From the NCBI GenBank assembly GCA_965223235.1, contig CBDCVV010000012.1, forward strand, positions 1-64,000: 64,000 bases of DNA. Direction: 5' to 3'. The notes beneath the pieces were generated by a model. It was not told the origin of the DNA and did not search any database. It saw nothing but the letters and a program-made list of their open reading frames with translations. The position numbers and the translations under genes are program-made. Shown in pieces: positions 48,946 through 57,982 of this stretch; the stretch's first letter is position 1; every line of letters begins with the position of its first letter. Origin of the DNA: UBA2589 sp965223235 (GTDB taxonomy: Bacteria; Gemmatimonadota; Gemmatimonadetes; Longimicrobiales; Gaopeijiaceae).

Positions 48946-49464
48946 ATGGTAGAGGTCGTCGACTACGACCCGGAGTGGCCAACGTGGTTCCAACGAGCTC
49001 GGGGGGAGCTCTTCGTCACCCTTGATCCGACCCACGCCGGCGTGCATCACGTGGGGAGTACCAGTGTTCCCGGCCTCGCATCGAAACCCGTGATCGACAT
49101 TCTCGTGGAGGTGAGCACTCTCGACCTGGTCGCTGCGGCCACGCCGGCACTGGAGGCCCGGGGCTTCGAGGCTCGAGGCGAGTACGGTATCGAAGGCCGG
49201 CGTTACTTCAGCCGCGGCGCGGGAGAGGGGCCGAAGGTACACGTGCACGCCTTCGCAGTCGGTCATCCCGCAATCGCACGTCACATCGCCTTCCGCGACT
49301 ACCTCCGTCGCCACCCGAATGTCGCTGGTGAGTACGGGGAGCTGAAGCGGGCCCTCGCGGCCGTGCACGCCGAGGATCGTGACCAGTACCAGAGCGGTAA
49401 GGCAGACTTTGTTCGTCGCACACAAGAAAGGGCGTTGGCGTGGGCCCGCTCGCCGGACCGCTGA
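48946..49464 (+). CDS. GrpB/UPF0157-family protein
   Basis: 172 residues from ATG at 48946; GTG at 48937 is also possible. Nucleotidyltransferase-like signature YDPEWPTWFQRARGEL, HHVGSTSVPGLASKPVIDILVEV and HIAFRDYLRRHP. Members include dephospho-CoA kinase-linked domains; the function of free-standing ones is unknown. Confidence 0.92.
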   Translation: MVEVVDYDPEWPTWFQRARGELFVTLDPTHAGVHHVGSTSVPGLASKPVIDILVEVSTLDLVAAATPALEARGFEARGEYGIEGRRYFSRGAGEGPKVHVHAFAVGHPAIARHIAFRDYLRRHPNVAGEYGELKRALAAVHAEDRDQYQSGKADFVRRTQERALAWARSPDR

Positions 49465-49467
49465 CCC

Positions 49468-50388
49468 ATGCACGCACGGATCCTCTCGATGAGACTTCCG
49501 GTCCTGGGCCTGATCGGTAGCCTGCTCACGGCCACCGCAGCCGAAGTACGAGCGCAGCCCGCTCTGCTCGAGTTCTCGCGTCCTGGCCTCGAGCCAGAAG
49601 TGCTCGCGCCGGGTGTGGTTTCGTTGGTGAACCGATACGAGTATTGCGCCGCTCCAACCGCGGACGGGACTCGACTCTACTACGGAGTCGCAATCGGGGC
49701 CCGGGCCGAGATTCGGGTTGCGGTCCGAGGCTCCGACGGAGCCGTTCGTCATGAGCGGGTCTTGAGTCATCCACGCTTCACATTCGGAGACCCCATGCTG
49801 TCGCACGACGAGCGACGTCTCTACTTCATCTCCGACCGACCGCACCGGCCTGGCGACACGGAGCCAACGGACTACGACATCTGGTACATCGACCGTTCTG
49901 GCGACGGGTGGAGCGAGCCGATGAACCTCGGTTCGCCGATCAATTCCCGATTCGACGAATACTTCGTGTCGTTCGACGAACTAGGCAGGATCTTTTTCGC
50001 GTCGAATCGGGGGCACGCCGATGCGAGACGCGACTTCGACATCTACGTAGCCGAGCCTGGGGCTGGAGGATATTCGGAGCCAAGTGCGCTCGGGGCCGCC
50101 GTGAACTCCGACCGTTATGAGGCCGACCCCCTGGTATCGCGCGATGGACGTACCCTCGTATTCGGCTCGATTCGACCGGGAGGCTTGGGGCAGGGCGATC
50201 TTTACGTTTCCCGGGCCGATGATGACGGAGAGTGGGGCGAGGCCCAGCCACTTGGGCCATCCGTGAACACGGAGGGCCACGAGCTTTGCCCACAGTTTAC
50301 CCGTGACGGACGCTTCTTCATCTACACCAGCCGGGAAGATCTCTACTGGGTGGACGTTTCGCTTCTCGGCGCCTCGAGTCGGAGGTAG
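49468..50388 (+). CDS. Secreted PD40/TolB-like beta-propeller protein
   Basis: 306 residues. Signal peptide ending EVRAQ. At least four PD40-type blades (SHDERRLYFISDRP, DELGRIFFASNRG, SRDGRTLVFGSIRPGGLGQGDLYVS, TRDGRFFIYTSRED). Likely periplasmic; role unknown. Confidence 0.85.
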   Translation: MHARILSMRLPVLGLIGSLLTATAAEVRAQPALLEFSRPGLEPEVLAPGVVSLVNRYEYCAAPTADGTRLYYGVAIGARAEIRVAVRGSDGAVRHERVLSHPRFTFGDPMLSHDERRLYFISDRPHRPGDTEPTDYDIWYIDRSGDGWSEPMNLGSPINSRFDEYFVSFDELGRIFFASNRGHADARRDFDIYVAEPGAGGYSEPSALGAAVNSDRYEADPLVSRDGRTLVFGSIRPGGLGQGDLYVSRADDDGEWGEAQPLGPSVNTEGHELCPQFTRDGRFFIYTSREDLYWVDVSLLGASSRR

Positions 50389-50390
50389 TT

Positions 50391-50870
50391 GTGGGCGAGG
50401 AGGAGTCAGCGGACCCCCGCCGCTCGAATTCGCCACACTTTCACCGCCTCGAGACGTGGGCAGACGCCGAGGCGTTCATGGGCTTTAGGCTGCGGATTCC
50501 CAGGCATACGCTGGGGGCGGCGGTGGAGGTGCTGCAAGCGTTCATTCGTGACCACCGGATGCGCGATGTGCCGCAACGCGAAAGGTCGCTGGAGGCTCAC
50601 TTCGGGACCTTCGTGTTGAGCCAGTCGTGCCCGGGTGTGCGCGATGCTCGGGAAGCGATGGCAACGCCGTACGGATCGGATCCTCGACCCGTGATGATCG
50701 GCGGCTGTGAAGGACGATCGTACCCGCTCGGCCCGGAGCCGGAGGGGTCTGATCCGGATGGTCGACCCCCAGCCGTCGTCGCTTGGGCAGACGGTCCGTG
50801 CTTCTTTCTTCTAGCGAGCGCGTCGCTGGAATCGGAGGAGCTGATGCGCGTGGCCGAGTCGATGTATTGA
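50391..50870 (+). CDS. Hypothetical protein, DUF4367-like
   Basis: 159 residues from a GTG. No signal peptide. The pattern AEAFMGFRLRIPRHTLG and VVAWADGPCFFLLASASLESEELMRVAESM is like the C-terminal domains of DUF4367/sporulation-type proteins. Three cysteines. Function unknown. Confidence 0.65.
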   Translation: MGEEESADPRRSNSPHFHRLETWADAEAFMGFRLRIPRHTLGAAVEVLQAFIRDHRMRDVPQRERSLEAHFGTFVLSQSCPGVRDAREAMATPYGSDPRPVMIGGCEGRSYPLGPEPEGSDPDGRPPAVVAWADGPCFFLLASASLESEELMRVAESMY

Positions 50871-50904
50871 GAGGACTGTACCGCGCGTCACTCCTTCACA
50901 TTCT

Positions 50905-51342
50905 CTAGCCCGGATCGTTCGAGAGACTCCACACATATGCCGCGAGGGCGTCATGCTGCTCCCATTCCAAATCTAGGCCGCCCCCGGGATTCATCTCAAA
51001 GCGCCAATCTTCTGTGGAGAGGAGTTCTCGGCGCACTCCCCAGAAGATGGTGCGGCGGATTTCTTCGAGTGAGCCATCGCTTTGGACCCAGAGGTCGTCG
51101 CTGAGTACGGGACCGAAGCGACCGCCCTCGCCTCCCTCGCCGTGGCATCGAGCGCAACTTCCTCCGTTGAAGATCGAGTCTCCCTCGGCGACCAGCAGGT
51201 TCCATCGCCGAAGTTGATCCCGCTCCAGCCACTCCCTGACTTCCTGGGACAGAGGGTTTGCCGGAGCCTGAGCCCCACCGAGTACCGGTGCCATCATGAT
51301 CGCGCCCGCGATCGCCAGGAACGTGTTCCACTTCCTCATCAT
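50905..51342 (-). CDS. c-type cytochrome (single heme)
   Basis: 145 residues from an ATG with GAGGAGG upstream. Signal peptide ending LGGAQA. Heme site CARCH (residues about 65-69) in GGSCARCHGEGGEGGRFGP. A methionine in RFEMNPGGG is a candidate distal ligand. Periplasmic electron carrier. Confidence 0.9.
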   Translation of the reverse strand: MMRKWNTFLAIAGAIMMAPVLGGAQAPANPLSQEVREWLERDQLRRWNLLVAEGDSIFNGGSCARCHGEGGEGGRFGPVLSDDLWVQSDGSLEEIRRTIFWGVRRELLSTEDWRFEMNPGGGLDLEWEQHDALAAYVWSLSNDPG

Positions 51343-51536
51343 CGCCGCCTCCTCCTCCGTGGGAACCAGGCACATTATTGGCCGCGCTCAGTCCACCGTC
51401 AAAGGCGTGGACTGATCATGAGCCGGGTTGAGTGACGACGGGTGGCCGGGCCCACCGCTGGGGTCGTGAGCCTGCTTCGTAGGACGTACTGTGTTTGTCA
51501 CAAGGGGACGTCGTCCGAGATGAGGAGTAGGCTCCG

Positions 51537-52115
51537 GTGTCCGAGTCTAGTGAGAAATGGTCGTTATCCGTGGCTGCTTGGCTGCGCCGAGCTCGGGATC
51601 CCTGGTCGTCGGTGCCTGCCCCCGTGCCCGCAAGCATGTTCGGAGCAGCCTCGAGACGTCCGTTCGGATGGTACCTTGAGGGAGAGTGTCACGTGCCGGT
51701 GAAGAGTGTCACCGACATCGAGCTGTGGCTTCTAGGGTGCACGTACGTATCCGATCGGTCATCGCTCGGGGAGGACAGGTGGCTCCACCCGTCACGCTTT
51801 GAGGCGATCCGCATGGGAGACTGCGGGGACCACGCCATATGGGCGTGGAGAAGACTCATTGACCTCGGAAAGCCGGCGTCGCTCGTGGTCGGTCGCTGGT
51901 TGATCGAGCGACGCGATGCGCACGTCTGGGTGTTGCTCGATCATGATGACGATTCCCACCTCTTTGAATCGACTTCAAAGTCGCCGGGCGAGGCTCTGCA
52001 CAAAGTCTCGGCGGTGCGGTCGGAGTATCGCCCCTTCTTTTCGGTAAATGAGAAGGGGGTGACGCGAGCGTATGCGGGCGCCGCACAGGATGTGATCGAG
52101 TCACCCTTCGGGTGA
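51537..52115 (+). CDS. Transglutaminase-like cysteine-protease-fold protein (tentative)
   Basis: 192 residues. A potential Cys-His-Asp set is visible in MGDCGDHAIWAWRRL (Cys), RRDAHVWVLLDHDDD (His, Asp), the spacing of transglutaminase-like proteins. No signal peptide. The substrate and any catalytic activity are unproven. Confidence 0.65.
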   Translation: MSESSEKWSLSVAAWLRRARDPWSSVPAPVPASMFGAASRRPFGWYLEGECHVPVKSVTDIELWLLGCTYVSDRSSLGEDRWLHPSRFEAIRMGDCGDHAIWAWRRLIDLGKPASLVVGRWLIERRDAHVWVLLDHDDDSHLFESTSKSPGEALHKVSAVRSEYRPFFSVNEKGVTRAYAGAAQDVIESPFG

Positions 52116-52676
52116 GCGGGTTTCCTCGCTCGCGCTCGAGAAGAGTGCGCCTGCCCCAAGGAAGAGCGTGATGAAGATCCCGTGGATGCGCATGACTTCG
52201 AACAGGTCGGTGTGCGCACCTTGGAGCTGCCCTGCGCTCGCGAGGAAGGCGATGGCAAGGAGGGTGATGGCGCTCGCGAGCATGGTCGAAGCCAGGCCCC
52301 GCGGGCGCAGGCGGGAAGCTACGGCGCCGATGAGAACGACGACCAAGACCGCGAGGTACACTGCGTTGGCCGGGTTACTCTCAGAGCCAATGATCCCAAC
52401 CGCAGCGTTCACCCAGCCGAGCGCCAGGAGCGCGGCCAATCCGAAACCGACGCCCCGTCGATACGACTTCGCCGGGGGAGTTCGAGACACGATCTCCACC
52501 GCTGTGGCGATGGCGAGGAGAAGTGCTCCCGATTGTGCGACGTGATCGATCCACCCACCCTCTCCCACGATCGGCCTGAAGACGAGTGCGGTGCCGATGA
52601 AGCCAGCCCCGGCTGCCCACAATCCGTGTCGCGCTCGAGCGGGGACTTGGTTGATGGCCGAGCTAAGGACTCTCAT
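52101..52676 (-). CDS. Integral membrane protein
   Basis: 191 residues, six hydrophobic helices spaced evenly. Overlaps the 3' end of the preceding convergent gene by 15 bases. No family recognised. Confidence 0.72.
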   Translation of the reverse strand: MRVLSSAINQVPARARHGLWAAGAGFIGTALVFRPIVGEGGWIDHVAQSGALLLAIATAVEIVSRTPPAKSYRRGVGFGLAALLALGWVNAAVGIIGSESNPANAVYLAVLVVVLIGAVASRLRPRGLASTMLASAITLLAIAFLASAGQLQGAHTDLFEVMRIHGIFITLFLGAGALFSSASEETRSPEG

Positions 52677-52786
52677 GTTCGGTTGGTTGTGGCGCTACCG
52701 CCGTCCACCCACTTTGCGCTACAAAGTGGGCGCCTCGGCGTGGGCAGACAAGACTCTCATGGAGGGGCCGATTCGTGGCTGGACCA

Positions 52787-53377
52787 ATGGAGCCCTCGGA
52801 TGTCCAATACTTCGAGTCGCCAGCCGACTTTCGGCGTTGGCTCGAAGCCCATTCCGGGGGAGGAGGACCGCTTTGGGTCGGCTTCTGGAAGAAGGCAACC
52901 GGCCGTCCCAGCTTGAGCTGGGAGGAGTCGGTAGACGAGGCGCTGTGCTTCGGCTGGATCGACGGGATCCGGAAGCGAATCTCCGAGGAAGCGTACACGA
53001 TCCGATTCACGCCCCGGCGCAAAGGAAGCGTGTGGAGTCGGCGCAACCTGGGCCGGTACAGCGTACTCGTTGCCGAGGGTCGAGTGGAGCCTTCGGGAGC
53101 GAAGGCTTTCGCCGAGCGAGTTGAAGAGCGTACCGGCGTGTACTCCTTCGAGCAGGAGACTCCGCACGAACTGGATGCCGAGTATCGTCGGCGTATACAG
53201 GGAGACAAGGTGGCTTGGGCCTCGTGGCAGAAGCGCCCTCCGGGCTACCGCAAACGAGTGACCCACTGGGTGATGAGCGCGAAGAGGGATTCGACCCGCG
53301 AGCGTAGGCTGTCGAAGCTCATGGAAGAATTGACGGGTAGAGCGGTTGGCGATCGGCCCTCCGACGCTACCGACTAG
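52787..53377 (+). CDS. YdeI/OmpD-associated family protein
   Basis: 196 residues from an ATG at 52787 (a GTG four codons upstream is possible). Family signature ESPADFRRWLEAH, SWEESVDEALCFGWIDGIRKRI, RRKGSVWSRRNLGRY and YSFEQETPHELD. Cytosolic; function poorly known, linked to stress in some species. Confidence 0.92.
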   Translation: MEPSDVQYFESPADFRRWLEAHSGGGGPLWVGFWKKATGRPSLSWEESVDEALCFGWIDGIRKRISEEAYTIRFTPRRKGSVWSRRNLGRYSVLVAEGRVEPSGAKAFAERVEERTGVYSFEQETPHELDAEYRRRIQGDKVAWASWQKRPPGYRKRVTHWVMSAKRDSTRERRLSKLMEELTGRAVGDRPSDATD

Positions 53378-53476
53378 TCCGGCGACTTTCGCCCGCGCTT
53401 GTGCTCGCGATCCAGGCAGCCGTTCACTACGCTTCCCGCTCATTCGCCCGAAGGGCGCACTCACGCGGGAGTTACC

Positions 53477-53764
53477 ATGGAAAGTCTACTACCTCTAATC
53501 GTGCAGTTGCTTAGCGGGGCGGCCGGCGGGAACGCGGCCGGGGCCGCGCTGAAAAAGCTGTCTCTCGGTACGCTCGGCAACTCGATCGTCGGGATCCTGG
53601 GCGGTGGGATTGGCGGCCAGCTTCTCGGGATGCTCGGGATGGCAACGGGGGCGGGGAGCATGGACCTGATGGGCATCCTCGGCAGTGTCGCGAGTGGCGG
53701 TGTGGGCGGTGGAGCGCTGATGGCGATCATTGGCGCCGTGAAGGGGGCGATGGCGAAGTCGTAG
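53477..53764 (+). CDS. Glycine-rich hydrophobic small protein
   Basis: 95 residues. Repeated Gly-zipper segments (IVGILGGGIGGQLLGMLGMATG, ILGSVASGGVGGGALMAIIGAV). Similar sequences occur widely as predicted membrane proteins, function unknown. Confidence 0.75.
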   Translation: MESLLPLIVQLLSGAAGGNAAGAALKKLSLGTLGNSIVGILGGGIGGQLLGMLGMATGAGSMDLMGILGSVASGGVGGGALMAIIGAVKGAMAKS

Positions 53765-53781
53765 ACCCAGCTCGCCCCGAA

Positions 53782-54693
53782 ATGCGCGCTGTCAGCTTGC
53801 TGGGCGTGGCGTTGCTCATCTTCGCGAAGTCCGCTTCGGGCCAAGGCTACGCGACGCCGAGCGCGCATTTCGGGGCGCTGACGATTCCAAATGAGCACGT
53901 CGGGGACGTGCTTGGGGTGTCGATGGATCGGTTCACCCCGAATGGGAAGGTCGAGTTTCCGGGGCAGTACAACGGCATCGACCGTACCCTTGCCTTCAAC
54001 TTCCTCACGTACTCTGCCACACGCGCCTCCCCGCGCTGGGACGGCGTTCAGTATCGCCTCACGGCGCAGATCGGGTGGGGGCACGATCAGCCCTCCGAAT
54101 GGATTCAAAACGGCCTGCATCGGCTCACCGGGAGATCCGTCGTTCCGAGCGTACGCCCGCGGAATCACGCGCTCGACGGTGCGCTTTCTATCGAGGCTCT
54201 CCACTGGAGCACGATTGGGGAGGGTGTCCGCTTCTTCTGGGGCGGTGGGCTCTCCGGCGGCACTCCGATGGCCGAGGCGTGGGTGCAGAGCGGAGGAAGG
54301 TTGCGTGTCGGCCATGGGTGGCCGGAGCCCGCGATAGCGCTTCGTTTCGGATCACCACTTTGGGGTGGTGCTTTTGGTGACCCTAATTTGGCCTCCGGCT
54401 ATGTCTCAGCCCAGATGTCCGTCACGCTTCCGGTATCTGAATGGGTTGGGTGGAGCCGGTTCCCTCATCTCTTCGTGGCTTTCCAACAAGACAGTGGTTT
54501 CTTTTCCGATGAGATGGGCCGGGGGATTCCCGAGCTGCTCGGCACAATCGGCTTCAGCACCCCGGACGGTCGATGGCACTTCGAAGCGTGGAACGAGTAC
54601 TTCCGCGGTCCGGAAAAGGATCGCGGCCCGACGGGCGGCGGACGTCTGACGCTCCGACTGCCTGCCTCGGGGCTATTCGACTGGGTGCCGTAG
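53782..54693 (+). CDS. Outer-membrane beta-barrel-like protein
   Basis: 303 residues. Signal peptide ending SASGQ. Many amphipathic strands with aromatic belts (GVQYRLTAQIGWGH, PAIALRFGSPLWGG, WHFEAWNEYFRGP). The layout somewhat recalls LpxR/DUF2219 lipid A deacylases, but I cannot place the catalytic histidine and serine with certainty. Confidence 0.65.
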   Translation: MRAVSLLGVALLIFAKSASGQGYATPSAHFGALTIPNEHVGDVLGVSMDRFTPNGKVEFPGQYNGIDRTLAFNFLTYSATRASPRWDGVQYRLTAQIGWGHDQPSEWIQNGLHRLTGRSVVPSVRPRNHALDGALSIEALHWSTIGEGVRFFWGGGLSGGTPMAEAWVQSGGRLRVGHGWPEPAIALRFGSPLWGGAFGDPNLASGYVSAQMSVTLPVSEWVGWSRFPHLFVAFQQDSGFFSDEMGRGIPELLGTIGFSTPDGRWHFEAWNEYFRGPEKDRGPTGGGRLTLRLPASGLFDWVP

Positions 54694-54709
54694 TCCGCGA
54701 TCCGCCATC

Positions 54710-57349
54710 TCAACGAGCGCGTAGAGCGTTTGCAGGGTCCACTTGCATGGCTCGCAAGGCTGGGACGACCGCGGCTCCGACTGCTACGATCATGACCAAG
54801 GCGGTGAGACCGACGAAGGTGATGGGGTCGGATGGCTCGACTTCGTAGAGCATTCCACGCACGAAGCGGGTGAGGTACCACGATGCGGCCAACCCGAAGA
54901 CCAGCCCGCCGAGGGCGAGTCGGAGGCCTTCTCCTAACACGAGCCGGAGCAAGGTCGTCGCCTTCCCACCGAGGGCCCGACGGATGCCTAGCTCGCCCAT
55001 GCGTTGCTCGACGGAGAAACTCACGAGCCCATAGATACCCACAGCCGAAAGGAGGGTGGCGATCAGGGCGAAGGTGCCCAAGAGCGAGACGTTGAAGCGT
55101 CGTTGACGGTACCAGTCAGCGAGCAAGTCTTCCAAGGTTGCCTGGCCGTAGATCGACTGACTCGGGTTCGTTGACCAAACCGCCTCGGACATCGCACTGA
55201 GCGTGGACTCTGCTTCGGGATCATGGTGCGCAAGAAAGAGCACCGAGCCAGTCGGCGACTGGGCGATCGGCAGAAACGTCTCGGGTCTCGGCTCAGAGGC
55301 GTGACCGTGAGGTCGGATATCGGCCACGACACCGACGATCTCGCGGGCCGGCGACGAGCGGTCTCCTAGAGTGACCCGTTGGCCGAGGACTGACCCGTCC
55401 CCGAAGTGACGTCGGGCGAAGGCTTCATTGACGATCGCCACGGGGGTGCTGCCGTCCCTGTCCGATGAGGTGAAGTCCCGACCCCGAGTCAGAGCGATCC
55501 CCATGACGCTCAGGTATTCCGGCGAGATCCGCGTGAGGGCCGTGATCGGCTCCTGTCCCACCGGCGGCTCCGGGCGGTCTTCGATCACTACCGGGGAGGT
55601 CACGTCGATTCGGGCGATGGAACCGTCGGCGGCACCGGGTACGTCACTGCTCAGGGCCACAGACCCGACGCCAGGGATCGCACGCATAGCGTCGGCCATC
55701 TCGTAGATCACGGTCGCGGCTTCCTCGGGCGACTCGTAGTCGTACGCGAAGACTTGAAGGGCGACTCGATTCGACGGGTCGAAGCCGAGGTCTTCGTCGA
55801 GGAGGGTCGTGAAGCTTCGCAGAAAGAGACCCGCTCCGGCTAAGAGGACCACGGTGATTCCGATCTGGGCCACGACCAGCTGACTGCGGAGTCTGCCCGC
55901 GGAGCGTCCTGTAGTAATGCTTCTCGAAGATTCTCCCAGCACCGCACGAAGATCGGGGCGGGAGAGCTGGACTGAGGGCCAGAGGGCCGACAAGAGCGCG
56001 CTTAGGCCGGAGGCGAGGACCGCGAAGGCAAGCACGTTCCTGTCCACGTCCAGTTCATCGATCCGTGGAAGATGCTCGGGGCCAAGCGCATTAATTGCGG
56101 AAATCCCTCCGTACGTCAGGGCGATCCCGAGCGCACAGCCGGCCGACGCCAGAAGCACGCTCTCGGCCGTCACGTGGCTCATGAGGCGGCCTCCGCTCGC
56201 GCCGAGGGCGCCGCGAATCGCGTAGTCACGGCTCCTCATACTACCCCTGGCGAGCATCAAGCCGGCGACATTTGCGCACGCGATCAGCAGCACCAGGAGG
56301 ACACTTGCCATGAGTACCGCGAGCGGGGTGCGGACGGATCCGAGGAGGTATTCGCGAAACGGCTGGATCGAGTAGGCGAGGTCGGAGTTCACTTGCGGAT
56401 GGGTCGCTTCGAGTCCAGCTGCGATCCGGCCGGCCTCGGCTCGAGCCTGCTCCCACGACGCGCCCGGTCTGATTCGTCCGACTCCCGCCATGTAGTCTGC
56501 CGCTCGACTGTCTTCGTCCCAGGGCTGAGAGAGTCGTGGAATCCATAGCTCTCCGGCGTCCGGGAAGCGAAAGTCGGGAGGGAGGACTCCGACGACCGTC
56601 CGTGTCCCCCCTTCGAGAGCAAGGGAACTCCCCAGGATGTTGCGTCGCCCCTGGAAGCGGTTCTGCCAGGTCCGGTGACTCAAGACGACGACCGGATCAC
56701 CCTGGTCGTAGTCCGCCGATGTGAAAGTGCGGCCGAGCAGAGCCTCCGCGCCGACGGCGGAGAAGAATCCTGGACTCACCGTCCAGGTGCGGAGGCTCTC
56801 CGCGCGACCATCGACGTAGAGGTCGAGACTCCACGGCTCTGCCACAGCAATTTCGCTGAAGATCGAGGTGGCTTCACGGAAGTCAGCCATGTTGGCCGCC
56901 GCGACCCCACTGCTGCGGAGACCGGTCGCCGCGTCCGCTCGGGTGATGACCGCCACGCGATCGGATTCGAGGTAGGGTAGGGGGCGTAGCACGACGGTGT
57001 GTACGGCGCTGAAGATGGCGGTGGTCGAACCGATCCCGATGCCGAGCGTCCCCACCGTGATCAGCGTGAATCCGGGCCTTTTTCGTAGCCCCCGAAAAGC
57101 GAGCCGGATGTCATTGCGGAATCGCTCCATCCTCCCACCAGGACTGCTGCCCGGCCCCCTGAGGCGCACGGCGGCGCCGATCAACGCTGTCGATTGGCGG
57201 AACCAGAAGGCGGAGGCGGCGCCTAGCCCTGCTCCGTCGCGTTGCGAGCTCCATTGCTCTTCGGCCACACGACACATCTCGTCCCCGAACTCTTCGCGAA
57301 ACGCTCGCGGCAAGATGCGGGCGAGTGCCCTGTACAGTCGCGCCCCCAC
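54710..57349 (-). CDS. ADOP-type ABC transporter permease
   Basis: 879 residues from a GTG that follows the padR stop after two bases; longer frames out to 57745 overlap padR and are rejected. Two MacB-like periplasmic domains alternate with two FtsX permease domains: N-terminal RKRPGFTLITVGTLGIGIGSTTAIFS, VLLVLLIACANVAGLMLARG, and C-terminal FALIATLLSAVGIYGLVSFSVEQRMGELGIRRALG. This duplicated permease, with no ATPase alongside, is typical of Acidobacteriota and Gemmatimonadota. Confidence 0.93.
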   Translation of the reverse strand: MGARLYRALARILPRAFREEFGDEMCRVAEEQWSSQRDGAGLGAASAFWFRQSTALIGAAVRLRGPGSSPGGRMERFRNDIRLAFRGLRKRPGFTLITVGTLGIGIGSTTAIFSAVHTVVLRPLPYLESDRVAVITRADAATGLRSSGVAAANMADFREATSIFSEIAVAEPWSLDLYVDGRAESLRTWTVSPGFFSAVGAEALLGRTFTSADYDQGDPVVVLSHRTWQNRFQGRRNILGSSLALEGGTRTVVGVLPPDFRFPDAGELWIPRLSQPWDEDSRAADYMAGVGRIRPGASWEQARAEAGRIAAGLEATHPQVNSDLAYSIQPFREYLLGSVRTPLAVLMASVLLVLLIACANVAGLMLARGSMRSRDYAIRGALGASGGRLMSHVTAESVLLASAGCALGIALTYGGISAINALGPEHLPRIDELDVDRNVLAFAVLASGLSALLSALWPSVQLSRPDLRAVLGESSRSITTGRSAGRLRSQLVVAQIGITVVLLAGAGLFLRSFTTLLDEDLGFDPSNRVALQVFAYDYESPEEAATVIYEMADAMRAIPGVGSVALSSDVPGAADGSIARIDVTSPVVIEDRPEPPVGQEPITALTRISPEYLSVMGIALTRGRDFTSSDRDGSTPVAIVNEAFARRHFGDGSVLGQRVTLGDRSSPAREIVGVVADIRPHGHASEPRPETFLPIAQSPTGSVLFLAHHDPEAESTLSAMSEAVWSTNPSQSIYGQATLEDLLADWYRQRRFNVSLLGTFALIATLLSAVGIYGLVSFSVEQRMGELGIRRALGGKATTLLRLVLGEGLRLALGGLVFGLAASWYLTRFVRGMLYEVEPSDPITFVGLTALVMIVAVGAAVVPALRAMQVDPANALRAR

Positions 57350-57351
57350 GC

Positions 57352-57720
57352 CTAAAGCCCTCCGTCGGCGGCGGGCAGGATGTGAGCCCCTTTCGCAAAC
57401 TCGACCAACTCGGCTAGCCGAAGCGACTCTGCTTCGAGGACCGCTTCTCCGAAGGCCGTCAGGCCGTAGTAGCGGCGTCGCGCGTCCGCTCCTGCGGGCG
57501 TCTCTTGCTCGCGAATGAGGCGGTCGTCGCGGAGGCGCTTGATGGCTGCGTACAGGGTCCCGGCCTCGAGCGTGACACGCCCGGACGTGCGCTCCTCGAC
57601 ATCCTTGATGATGCCGTATCCATGCCTCGGAGTGAGAGAGAGGGAGAGGAGGACGTGGTAGACCACGTGGGTGAGGGGGAGATGGTCTTGCGCGGCTCGG
57701 CGCATCGAGGATCGGTCCAT
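57352..57720 (-). CDS. PadR-family transcriptional regulator
   Basis: 122 residues. PadR winged helix: YHVLLSLSLTPRHGYGIIKDVEERTSGRVTLEAGTLYAAIKRLRDDRLI, then RRRYYGLTAFGEAVLEAE. Upstream of and virtually joined to the permease gene, so probably an autoregulated operon. Confidence 0.95.
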   Translation of the reverse strand: MDRSSMRRAAQDHLPLTHVVYHVLLSLSLTPRHGYGIIKDVEERTSGRVTLEAGTLYAAIKRLRDDRLIREQETPAGADARRRYYGLTAFGEAVLEAESLRLAELVEFAKGAHILPAADGGL

Positions 57721-57745
57721 GAGTTCGGCAGGTAACGATGATCAA

Positions 57746-57788
57746 CTATAGGGGTTCGCCCTATAATAAAGGGGTATGCACTATAGTG
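57746..57788 (-). promoter_or_regulatory. Palindromic operators between padR and the divergent lipoprotein gene
   Basis: TATAGGGGTTCGCCCTATA (57747-57765) is a 7+7 inverted repeat and CACTATAGTG (57779-57788) a perfect 10-bp palindrome. They lie 26 and 58 bases upstream of padR. PadR proteins bind such dyads, so both are likely its sites and may also affect the divergent gene. Confidence 0.7.
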
Positions 57789-57982
57789 GCAACCACTAGA
57801 CTGGGCAGGCGGACGACTCTGGCGTTCCGCCCGACTCGTTGCGATCCGCCGATGCTGGAACCGGACGTAGTGGCCGAAATCGTCAGGCAAAGAGCGGTTG
57901 TGCGCGGATGGCACACGTGTTGCCCAGGCTTTCCGCACTGGCGCGACCCCCCACCACTTCGATCCAGAAGGAGCGCCATTCG

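Noticed and set aside
57350..57745. N-terminal extension of the ABC permease reading frame
   Set aside because: The extension overlaps padR antisense-like in another frame and has unnatural composition; the GTG at 57349 right after the padR stop fits the family start.
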